From contig NZ_JAFIQT010000004.1 in assembly GCF_017355935.1 (NCBI RefSeq), positions 248,001-312,000 of the forward strand: 64,000 nt of DNA. The letters run 5' to 3'. The position numbers and the translations under genes were made by a program. Shown in pieces: positions 9,021 through 15,529 of this stretch. Under the pieces are notes generated by a model, which worked only from the letters and a program-made list of their open reading frames with translations, ran no database searches and was not told the origin of the DNA. The stretch comes from Telluribacter humicola (GTDB lineage: Bacteria; Bacteroidota; Bacteroidia; Cytophagales; Spirosomataceae). Numbering within the stretch: the stretch's first letter is position 1; the number at the start of each line of letters is the position of its first letter.

Positions 9021-9199
9021 CTTACAGAATTATAGAGGAGGTTTTACTTATATTTTTAATTCTATTTTAGATCTATCAATCTGCTACGTACCTTCCTATA
9101 CCAGAGCATTTATCCTGGCTTGTATCGCCACTAGCTGTTGGTAGTACTCTGCTTAGAGCATTGTTCTTTTAGGTCGTTCAGTTGTTATGTTTAATTGAA
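8995..9199 (-). ncRNA. Candidate small RNA of about 200 nt
   Basis: This stretch has a near-consensus promoter at one end (9205-9235, minus) and an intrinsic terminator at the other (8995-9020), but its longest ATG frame is only about 15 codons. Inside, CAGAG and CTCTG can pair around a TGGC/GCCA stem, so the transcript may be folded. It is located downstream of the AraC gene on the same strand. I do not recognise it as 6S RNA, tmRNA, SRP RNA or RNase P RNA. Existence is inferred from the signals alone. Confidence 0.4.
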
Positions 9200-9204
9200 C
9201 AATA

Positions 9205-9235
9205 CAAAGGTACCCGGTGCAGACAGCCTATCCAA
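9205..9235 (-). promoter_or_regulatory. Strong Bacteroidota-type promoter
   Basis: On the minus strand TTG (9233-9235) and TACCTTTG (9205-9212) are separated by 20 bp, a full match to the -33/-7 consensus. No protein gene follows within the next 780 bp. Confidence 0.6.
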
Positions 9236-9305
9236 TGCACAATTGTAGACGCGAACAGCACTTTTTTCCCTTTCAGCCTTTTCTCTCTGAAAATGAGCGA
9301 AATAA

Positions 9306-10145
9306 TTAATGAGCCTGGTACTGAGAACGGAAGCTCTGAGGGGACATATCGGACTGTTTGGTGAACAGGCGGATAAAGTAGGAAGTATCTTCGTAGCCTA
9401 ATTTAAAACCGACCTCTTTTACACTTAATGTAGTGTGTACCAGCAGCCTTTTTGCCTCCAGGATGATCCGGTTCTTGATAATATCGTTGGGCGTAGTACT
9501 GCTGTACCGGGTGATTCGCTTGTTCAATGCCTTGGGCGAAATATGCAGCATATCCGCATAGTCTGCTACGGTATGGAGCCGGGTGTAGTTCCACTCTACC
9601 ATCTGGCTGAATTTGCGGGAAAATTCTACCTCTTGACGGGCTTCTTCGTCTTTTACCTGGTGTTCCTGCTTCCAGAGCCGGGTAGATTTGATAATAATCT
9701 GTTTAAGAAGTATCCGCAGCATCTCTTCTGTAGTCGAGTCTTCGCTCATAATCTCGACCTGTACTTCCTGAAGTAGTTTTTGCATGGCGGCCGACTGCTC
9801 GTCATCAAGTTGGACAACGGGTATATCATACACGTTATGGAACAGAATACCGTCACAGGACACTTCTTTATCGTGAATCTCCACGCAATAGAAATCACGG
9901 TTATAGAAGAGTAGTGTACCGCAGCAAATTTCATTAAACCAATAGTGCTGGCTACCGCTGATGAAAAACATGGCATCTTTTTCTAGCTGGAACTCCTTGA
10001 AATCTATAACTACTTTCCCTCCTGCCTTTACGAATATAACCTTAATATACTCTTTGAAATCTTCATTCAGCTGTTTATCCGAAAGGGCGTCGGTAAAGTC
10101 AAAGTACCCAAACTTCTTAAAGGCAAATTGTTTAAAATGTACCAT
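9306..10145 (-). CDS. AraC-family transcriptional regulator
   Basis: The protein has 279 residues. The C-terminal part (about 185-277) holds the double helix-turn-helix of the AraC/XylS family: YADMLHISPKALNKRITRY is the first HTH, and VKEVGFKLGYEDTSYFIRLFTK the second, with the family GYEDxSYFxRxFxK signature. The N-terminal half (about 1-170) is a cupin-like sensor domain, typical of members that sense small ligands or stay unliganded. It is encoded divergently from the lipoprotein gene at 10379, with 233 bp between the two starts, so it may act on that shared region; this is inference. Targets and effector are unknown. Confidence 0.9.
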   Translation of the reverse strand: MVHFKQFAFKKFGYFDFTDALSDKQLNEDFKEYIKVIFVKAGGKVVIDFKEFQLEKDAMFFISGSQHYWFNEICCGTLLFYNRDFYCVEIHDKEVSCDGILFHNVYDIPVVQLDDEQSAAMQKLLQEVQVEIMSEDSTTEEMLRILLKQIIIKSTRLWKQEHQVKDEEARQEVEFSRKFSQMVEWNYTRLHTVADYADMLHISPKALNKRITRYSSTTPNDIIKNRIILEAKRLLVHTTLSVKEVGFKLGYEDTSYFIRLFTKQSDMSPQSFRSQYQAH

Positions 10146-10321
10146 TGTATTGCTTGATCGTTCTCTTCTATAACACGGGCTACTTCATAGAGTGTTCAGG
10201 CAGCCATTGTCTACTGTTTCTATTCCACTATAAGTTAGGGAATTATATCTATAAATTTTTGAATTGTTCGTAGTTTATAGGATAGTCAGGCTAACTGGAT
10301 ACTAATTCTATGTGCAGTTAC

Positions 10322-10351
10322 TTGATTAATTAATCTGATCCTGCTACTTTG
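10322..10351 (+). promoter_or_regulatory. Promoter of the lipoprotein gene
   Basis: TTG (10322-10324), 20 bp, then TACTTTG (10345-10351). Transcription would begin near 10358, which supports the start codon at 10379 rather than the upstream one at 10349. Confidence 0.45.
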
Positions 10352-10378
10352 TCCGCTGAATATATTTACACACCTGCC

Positions 10379-11122
10379 ATGAGAAAATTGCTTTCCCTGT
10401 CCCTGCTTGTGATGACCCTATCCTGTATCCGAATGGATCAGGAGCCCGTACCCGATGTGCCCGTTGAGTACCCTGACTGGTACACCATTACCTCACCCAT
10501 CGATAAACCGATCCAGAGTGTATGGGGGGATTGGGATAAGACATTAATTATCTCAACCATGTACGAGTTGTTTCGCACGACTGATCAGGGAAAAACCTGG
10601 CAAAAGGTGCACCAGCAGTCTACCGGTATGTTTGGTGTCATTGCTCTTCGGGACACACTCTTTACCATGAATGGACTCAGGAACATGCAGAAACCCAATG
10701 GAAACCAATACAGCGATCTGGTGAATCCAGACCATTACAGTGTAGACGATGGGATAACCTGGCTGCGCTATGCAAAGCGAAATGCTGTATTTGATAGCCT
10801 GCACACTCTTTCGCCCAAGATAAGGTTTATGGTCAATCCGGTTACTTCAACAGATAGTACTACGTATACGATCAACCGGGTTTTTCTGGATGGGCCTACC
10901 GCAACCACCGGGCTTTTTGAAACACCAGGCGTTGTCACTTCGGATGGTCGCCGCATTGACCTGCCCCAACTCCACCAGTTAAGTAGCCTGTACCTGGACT
11001 CAAAGCAACGGCTTTACATAGCAGGTTCCGATGCGGTATGTGGTCGTGGGTTTGATTTTGCATTTTGTAACTTTAAAGGTGGCAGGGGCGTAGTTTATAT
11101 ATCAAAAAGACCACTTCCTTAA
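10379..11122 (+). CDS. Putative lipoprotein with a BNR/YCF48-like beta-propeller fragment
   Basis: From the ATG at 10379 the protein has 247 residues. MRKLLSLSLLVMTLSC is a clear lipoprotein signal with Cys16. The mature part contains YELFRTTDQGKTWQKV (about 55-70), which matches the Asp-box/BNR type turn (S/T-x-D-x-G-x-x-W), and DDGITWLRY is a second such element. Asp-box repeats occur in beta-propellers of sialidases and photosystem II assembly factors, but only two are seen and the protein is short for a full propeller. No catalytic motif is visible. The promoter at 10322-10351 sets the start. Function is unknown; it may be a cell-surface sensor or binding protein. Confidence 0.75.
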   Translation: MRKLLSLSLLVMTLSCIRMDQEPVPDVPVEYPDWYTITSPIDKPIQSVWGDWDKTLIISTMYELFRTTDQGKTWQKVHQQSTGMFGVIALRDTLFTMNGLRNMQKPNGNQYSDLVNPDHYSVDDGITWLRYAKRNAVFDSLHTLSPKIRFMVNPVTSTDSTTYTINRVFLDGPTATTGLFETPGVVTSDGRRIDLPQLHQLSSLYLDSKQRLYIAGSDAVCGRGFDFAFCNFKGGRGVVYISKRPLP

Positions 11123-11473
11123 GTAATCCTGTGTCTTAACCAGATGTGCTGCTACTGCAACCCTAGCGGGTAGTAAAGTCATGTATAGGCATGACTTGAG
11201 TCATACCAGGTGGGAAAAAATTGGGGGTATTTTGAATTATCAAACCCTAATACCTATCCCATGAAAATCACTATTCGTAGTAGTCACTCCCTTTCCGGTT
11301 CAGGAACATATCGTTCCGGGATGATCTGCCTATCCCGTACTTTCAGGAGCATCTGTTTATCATACAGCGAGTCAGATAGCAGCTGGCCGGAGATATTCTG
11401 AAGGAAATCAACTTTTGCCTTGATTTCAGGTACTTCTTCTGTCTTTCTCCCGTTCTTTTCGACTTCTAACTCT
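11123..11473. other. Intergenic region of about 350 bp
   Basis: It has no recognised gene on the plus strand. An inverted repeat AAGTCATG/CATGACTT with a 6-base loop lies at 11176-11197 and could be an operator or the end signal of the lipoprotein gene. Most of a minus-strand frame (11284-11547) of uncertain status also falls here. Confidence 0.4.
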
Positions 11474-11547
11474 ATGATCACAACGCAATCAACCGATACG
11501 GAGGCGATACCACGCCCTCCCATTGAGCCCTTATTTAATAATGTCAT
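11284..11547 (-). CDS. Doubtful 87-residue hypothetical protein
   Basis: The frame has a protein-like, Lys/Glu-rich composition (EIKAKVDFLQNISGQLLSD; KVRDRQIIPERYV) and runs opposite to the LOG-family gene, overlapping its first 74 bp. No family is recognised. Either it is a small gene divergent from the LOG gene, or a remnant of a longer one, or a chance frame. The overlap with a well supported gene keeps the confidence low. Confidence 0.25.
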   Translation of the reverse strand: MTLLNKGSMGGRGIASVSVDCVVIIELEVEKNGRKTEEVPEIKAKVDFLQNISGQLLSDSLYDKQMLLKVRDRQIIPERYVPEPERE

Positions 11548-12247
11548 TTCTGAGTCGCTGCAAGGGCCGAAGGACCGGCAGTCGGAGCTACGATATGTAT
11601 TTCAGGTAGGCTGGCAGTTTTTGAAAGGGCTACGTTCTCTGCACTTCGTAGGTCCCTGTGTGACGGTATTTGGTTCGGCCCGATTCACGGAAGGACATCC
11701 GTACTACGAAATGGCCCGGCAGATGGGAAGCGCGATCCGGGAGTTGGGCTTTACCGTCATGACCGGCGGAGGACCGGGACTCATGGAAGCGGCTAACCGC
11801 GGGGCTTATGAAACGGGAGGCAAATCGGTAGGGTGTAACATCCGTCTGCCCTTTGAGCAGCAGCCCAACCCGTATATTCATACATGCGTGACCCTCAATC
11901 TCTTCTTTGTCCGTAAGGTCCTGCTACTAAAGTACTCCTACGCATTTGTGGTCATGCCGGGTGGTTGGGGTACTATGGATGAATTGTTTGAAACGCTGAC
12001 TCTGGTACAGACGGGTATGGTACATCAGTTTCCGGTGGTACTCATGGGACGTGACTACTACCAGCCCCTGCTCAATTATATGGAGGAGATGCTCAGGGCC
12101 GGCACGATCAGCGAAAAGGATTTGAAATTGGTGTGCCTGACAGATGATGTCAACGAAGCGCAGGATCACATACAGACCTACGTCAGGCAGCACTACAAGG
12201 TAGTACCCCGGCCCAAGCCCCTCTGGTGGCTGCTCGAACATGTGTAA
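11474..12247 (+). CDS. LOG-family protein (lysine decarboxylase-like nucleotide phosphoribohydrolase)
   Basis: LOG proteins cleave nucleoside 5'-monophosphates to the base and ribose 5-phosphate; in plants they activate cytokinins, and bacterial members often act on AMP. With the start at 11474 the protein has 257 residues. FVGPCVTVFGSARF, GFTVMTGGGPGLMEAANRGA and MPGGWGTMDELFETLTLVQ hold the Rossmann-like core and the signature PGGxGTxxE, including the catalytic Arg (NRGA) and Glu. An in-frame ATG at 11420 would add 18 residues with no family support. The next gene, a universal stress protein, starts 80 bp later on the same strand. Cytosolic; the true base specificity cannot be read here. 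Confidence 0.9.
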   Translation: MITTQSTDTEAIPRPPIEPLFNNVISESLQGPKDRQSELRYVFQVGWQFLKGLRSLHFVGPCVTVFGSARFTEGHPYYEMARQMGSAIRELGFTVMTGGGPGLMEAANRGAYETGGKSVGCNIRLPFEQQPNPYIHTCVTLNLFFVRKVLLLKYSYAFVVMPGGWGTMDELFETLTLVQTGMVHQFPVVLMGRDYYQPLLNYMEEMLRAGTISEKDLKLVCLTDDVNEAQDHIQTYVRQHYKVVPRPKPLWWLLEHV

Positions 12248-12327
12248 TGTACCCTATATAAGCACCTGGTTCCTAAAATAGATTATCAACTTAATTATCT
12301 AACGATTACTCTAACCTACATACAGCT

Positions 12328-13206
12328 ATGTATAAAATCCTGCTTTTGACCGATTATTCTGATGCTTCGCGTCAGGCGATTGCCTATGCTCAGCAGCTTT
12401 TTGCTGATACACCCGTTGACTTTTGTCTGTTGAATGCCTTTCCGGTTGAAGCCGAAGTAGCTTACGGACTATCATATGCGGCTACTAACTACTGGCAACT
12501 GGCTCAGGACTCCATCATAGAGTTGCGTCAGGAAGTGGAGCAGGAGTCGGTATCAGAGCTGCACACCTATCGAACCGAGGTACTTCCGGGGGGACCTATC
12601 AATGCCCTGGAACTGCAGCTCTCGCGGGAGCCGTTTGATCTGGTGGTAGTTGGAGCTACGGGGGCAGGCGTAAGTGAATGGTTGGGTAGTGTGGCGACGG
12701 GCGTAGTTCGTCATGCTAATACCCATGTTCTGGTTGTACCTGCTACCGCCACGGCGGGTCTGATCCAGCAGGCTGTACTGGCTACTGACTACCAGCCGGT
12801 TGCCAGTGCTCAGTCTTTTTCTTTACTGAAAGATATCGTAGCTCGTAAGGGGGCGCAACTGACGCTTCTACATATAGAGGCCGGCCAACAGGTTGCCCCG
12901 GTGGCGGAGGAAGTGGTACGTCAGTACATCCTGAACAACTTCGCAGGTACAAAGGTAGAGACCGCTACAGTTATAGGCCAGGAGGTGTTACAGGGTCTGA
13001 ATTACTATCTTGATGCCAGTAAGGCAGATCTGCTGGTCATGCTTCCGCATCACAAGAGTATACTGGATGTACTACTAGGTAACAGTTTGACCCGTTCTGT
13101 AGCCTACCATCCCCGGGTACCTTTGCTGACGCTCTACGATCGAGGTGTTGAGCCTGTACAACAGGAAGCAACACAGGAGGAAAATGTTCCTTTCCTCCCC
13201 CTGTAA
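12328..13206 (+). CDS. Tandem-domain universal stress protein
   Basis: The protein has 292 residues and contains two UspA-like Rossmann domains. The first starts MYKILLLTDYSDASRQAIAYA and ends at about residue 145 with VVVGATGAGVSEWLGSVATGVVRHANTHVLVVP, close to the ATP-binding pattern G-x2-G-x9-G-(S/T). The second (about 148-280) starts QQAVLATDYQPVAS and ends LVMLPHHKSILDVLLGNSLTRSVAYHPRVPLL, in which the first Gly of that pattern is lost. Such tandem Usps are common in Bacteroidota and are linked to survival under starvation or redox stress. It may be co-transcribed with the LOG gene. A perfect bidirectional terminator follows 80 bp downstream. Confidence 0.92.
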   Translation: MYKILLLTDYSDASRQAIAYAQQLFADTPVDFCLLNAFPVEAEVAYGLSYAATNYWQLAQDSIIELRQEVEQESVSELHTYRTEVLPGGPINALELQLSREPFDLVVVGATGAGVSEWLGSVATGVVRHANTHVLVVPATATAGLIQQAVLATDYQPVASAQSFSLLKDIVARKGAQLTLLHIEAGQQVAPVAEEVVRQYILNNFAGTKVETATVIGQEVLQGLNYYLDASKADLLVMLPHHKSILDVLLGNSLTRSVAYHPRVPLLTLYDRGVEPVQQEATQEENVPFLPL

Positions 13207-13285
13207 GCGTAGTTCGTATAACTCATCCGGTCATAGTGGGCTACTTTGTAAGTATGTACTAAATAGAAGGCCGCAACCAGGAGGG

Positions 13286-13335
13286 AAATAAACAGAGGCA
13301 TCTGGATAGTATCATCCAGATGCCTCTGTTTATTT
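13286..13335. terminator. Bidirectional terminator between convergent genes
   Basis: AAATAAA plus CAGAGGCATCTGGAT (13286-13307) is perfectly complementary to 13314-13335, with a 6-base loop and T-rich tails in both directions. It separates the stress-protein gene from the convergent GNAT gene. Confidence 0.85.
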
Positions 13336-13406
13336 AAAGAGCAGGGCGTAATAGGTACATACGCTGTACCCGATGTAGATACTACTCTTTGTTACTGATC
13401 ATATGT

Positions 13407-14078
13407 TCACAGTACTAGCTCCGCCTGCGCATAGAGGTTGCGGGTACACTCCATATCCCTTGGGGCGCAGCAGCAGGAGGGAATCCGGTTCTTCAGGTAA
13501 GGGCTACTGCAGTTCCAGCAGGAAGCGGGCTCCTCCTCAGATTTCATAAAGCCAAAGGTAGAGAGTACTTCTTCCAGTGGCTGCGCCTGGCTTCCGGTAG
13601 TAAATATCACCTCGCTCTCATTGATTACTGACACTTGGCCAGTCAGGGTAAATCCGGCTTTCAAGATACCTCGCTCGGAGGCTGTGTTTTCTGGAGCATG
13701 CATAATCCAGATTTGTTCCGAGTTGGTTAGTTCATCTTTTAATATGGCCTGAAGCAGGTGAGGGTATATCCCTAAGCCACGAAAGTCAATCAACGTTCTG
13801 AAATTCCAAAGGTAGCGGTGTCTGGCGGGAAGCTGAAATTCATGGTTCAGCTCACCGATCCGGGCGGTATGGGTAGCGACCCAGCCGAAAGCCGTCGGCA
13901 AGCCGTGTAGGTAAGCTACGTAGGCTTTATGACCGGCCGCGAAACGTTTCCGGGCTTCATCTACGGAGGTCTGACCTATTTCGGCCATGAAGGCTGGCTC
14001 CCGGTTCCGGCGAATTTCCAAGCCTTTTAGTAGTTGAAGTTCAGGCAGTGCATCTTGGTGTGTGAATGAGTACAACAT
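13407..14078 (-). CDS. GNAT-fold acetyltransferase with a cysteine-rich C-terminal tail
   Basis: The 223-residue protein has a GNAT-like core at about 20-165: AYLHGLPTAFGWVATH matches the beta-4 strand of acceptor-site entry, and RTLIDFRGLGIYPHLLQAIL fits motif A, which binds the pyrophosphate of acetyl-CoA (R/Q-x2-G-x-G/A). The last 45 residues are unusual: CWNC followed by CCCAP and a final Cys form six cysteines that could make a zinc ribbon or another metal site. The gene is last in a unit with a histidine phosphatase, a DUF4249 lipoprotein and a TonB receptor (gaps of 41, 15 and 42 bp), and ends at the bidirectional terminator. Substrate unknown. Confidence 0.7.
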   Translation of the reverse strand: MLYSFTHQDALPELQLLKGLEIRRNREPAFMAEIGQTSVDEARKRFAAGHKAYVAYLHGLPTAFGWVATHTARIGELNHEFQLPARHRYLWNFRTLIDFRGLGIYPHLLQAILKDELTNSEQIWIMHAPENTASERGILKAGFTLTGQVSVINESEVIFTTGSQAQPLEEVLSTFGFMKSEEEPASCWNCSSPYLKNRIPSCCCAPRDMECTRNLYAQAELVL

Positions 14079-14119
14079 GGTAGTAGGTATGGGGATAGGA
14101 GCAGAATTGTTGAAGGGGA

Positions 14120-14656
14120 CTACGATCGTGTATAGGTATAGAGTACTCCGTTGGGAGGTCGGTTCAGGACTTTTCCGGTAAAGCCTTCTCGCACGAGTAA
14201 CCGACTCAGGACTTCCATGGTAAAGGCGTGGCTGACAATCAATATGTCAGTATTGGGTTGGCTGAGCAGCTCGGATAACCACGTCCTGATCCGTTTTTCC
14301 TGTACTTCTTTTCGGTGCGACTGAGTAGGATGGTTGTAAAGGAGAGCCAGCCTGATCAGCATACCCCAGGCCAGGAAGGGCAACCGGATATCGTGCTTAA
14401 AAAGCGGATCAGGGCTGGGTTCATTCAACAGGGGAGTAGTGATAATCTCCCCCTGATAAATGGCCTCAGCGGTCTTCCTGGCTCTGGGCAACTGGCTGGA
14501 ATAACACTGGTCCCAGGATGTACCTGTATCTACCGGCCAGGTTTGTAAGTCAGCCTCATTATACCCCTGAAACCACTGCAGGACCTGTGACTGACTTACC
14601 CACCCTGTTAGGTACTTGTGCTGGACCGGAAAGTGCCTGATCAGACCAATTTTCAT
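14120..14656 (-). CDS. Histidine phosphatase family protein (phosphoglycerate mutase-like)
   Basis: This 178-residue protein begins MKIGLIRHFPV; the RH at residues 7-8 is the phosphohistidine motif of the family, here with RHF instead of the common RHG. A second catalytic His lies in VSHAFTMEVLSRLL (about 140-153), and SQLPRARKTAEAIY (about 54-67) carries the Arg that binds phosphate. It is a small cytosolic member, which could dephosphorylate a small metabolite or protein; substrate cannot be read. It starts 15 bp after the stop of the DUF4249 lipoprotein gene, so co-transcription with the TonB receptor unit is likely. Confidence 0.82.
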   Translation of the reverse strand: MKIGLIRHFPVQHKYLTGWVSQSQVLQWFQGYNEADLQTWPVDTGTSWDQCYSSQLPRARKTAEAIYQGEIITTPLLNEPSPDPLFKHDIRLPFLAWGMLIRLALLYNHPTQSHRKEVQEKRIRTWLSELLSQPNTDILIVSHAFTMEVLSRLLVREGFTGKVLNRPPNGVLYTYTRS

Positions 14657-14671
14657 GTTTTCTTTAAGTTA

Positions 14672-15487
14672 TTACTCGATCGTAAGGGACCGGGTAGAAA
14701 TGGCACTGGCGGAGAAAAAGCCCACGCCCCCGTTGCTGATGTTGGTAGGCAGGTTGGCCGGATTGCGATCGAAAAGTCCTCCCTGGCCCGACAACCCCTG
14801 CAGCGCGTTATAAAAATCGAAGGCTTCCTTAGTCAACGATAACAGACTGACATCCAGTGCATCGTTTTTGGCGAAGGTAGCCGGTACCCGTATATCATCC
14901 AGGTAGGAGCCATCGTACAGTTTATCTTCGGTGATGATGATATCTTTGGTTTCATCCTGTCTTAGCTGGCCGTTCACGGCAATATTCAGCTTGTAGTAGT
15001 TCTTAACCCCGGCGCTATCCCGGAAGGCCGTAGAGATGTAATAGCCTTCCTCACGACCAAAATCATCATTCTTGCCATCCACATACTCATAGGTTACCTT
15101 ATCTAGCTTAGTTACCGGATGCAGGGTAGAGGTGGCCGTATAGGTTTTACCGTTGGCGAGTATGGTCAGGGTGTAGGTGCGACCGATCTCTCCGGCAAAG
15201 GGGGAGGCTGGTTTGTAAGTACCATTGCCTTTGTGGATAAGAGAAGTACTGATGCCGGTATTATCCACCAGCTTCACCTGGGCATCCGTTACAGCCTGTG
15301 GGTCTATGTTTTTGGCGTAGGGAGCTGACAGGTGTAGCTTCACGAAGTTCATATCCGGCTGGTCAGTGACAACTGCCTCTACCGCCAGGCGGGGTTCGCT
15401 TTGTTCCAGGTCCAGTTCAACCGGAGTTTCACAACTGGTGAGCGCGAAGGTAAGGATACCTGCCAGGGCAACAAGAATATTTTTCAT
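14672..15487 (-). CDS. DUF4249 family outer-membrane lipoprotein
   Basis: The protein has 271 residues with a lipoprotein signal ending in ALTSC (Cys19). The mature start CETPVELDLEQSEPRLAVEAVV and the segment VTDAQVKLVDNTG are typical of DUF4249 proteins, which in Bacteroidota are usually encoded directly beside a TonB-dependent receptor and probably form its surface partner. Here the receptor gene ends 42 bp upstream on the same strand, which supports that pairing. The ligand is unknown. The fold is likely an Ig-like beta-sandwich followed by a C-terminal beta domain, but this is from family knowledge and not seen directly. Confidence 0.88.
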   Translation of the reverse strand: MKNILVALAGILTFALTSCETPVELDLEQSEPRLAVEAVVTDQPDMNFVKLHLSAPYAKNIDPQAVTDAQVKLVDNTGISTSLIHKGNGTYKPASPFAGEIGRTYTLTILANGKTYTATSTLHPVTKLDKVTYEYVDGKNDDFGREEGYYISTAFRDSAGVKNYYKLNIAVNGQLRQDETKDIIITEDKLYDGSYLDDIRVPATFAKNDALDVSLLSLTKEAFDFYNALQGLSGQGGLFDRNPANLPTNISNGGVGFFSASAISTRSLTIE

Positions 15488-15529
15488 GGCTATGCTTATT
15501 TATATATGCTGAAATAAGTGAGAAAGTGA

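Larger units (their letters stand above)
8421..9305. other. 885-bp intergenic region with operon control region and a candidate small RNA
   Basis: No protein gene is supported. From left to right it holds the Wza promoter (8484-8491), four 20-bp repeats (8515-8594), and two hairpins with T-rich tails on the minus strand (8924-8953 and 8995-9020). A strong minus-strand promoter (9205-9235) lies just after the AraC gene. The stretch 8600-8920 shows nothing I can name. Confidence 0.5.

Noticed and set aside
9182-9364. 60-codon plus-strand frame
   Set aside because: It runs antisense over a strong minus-strand promoter and the end of the AraC gene; no protein-like pattern.
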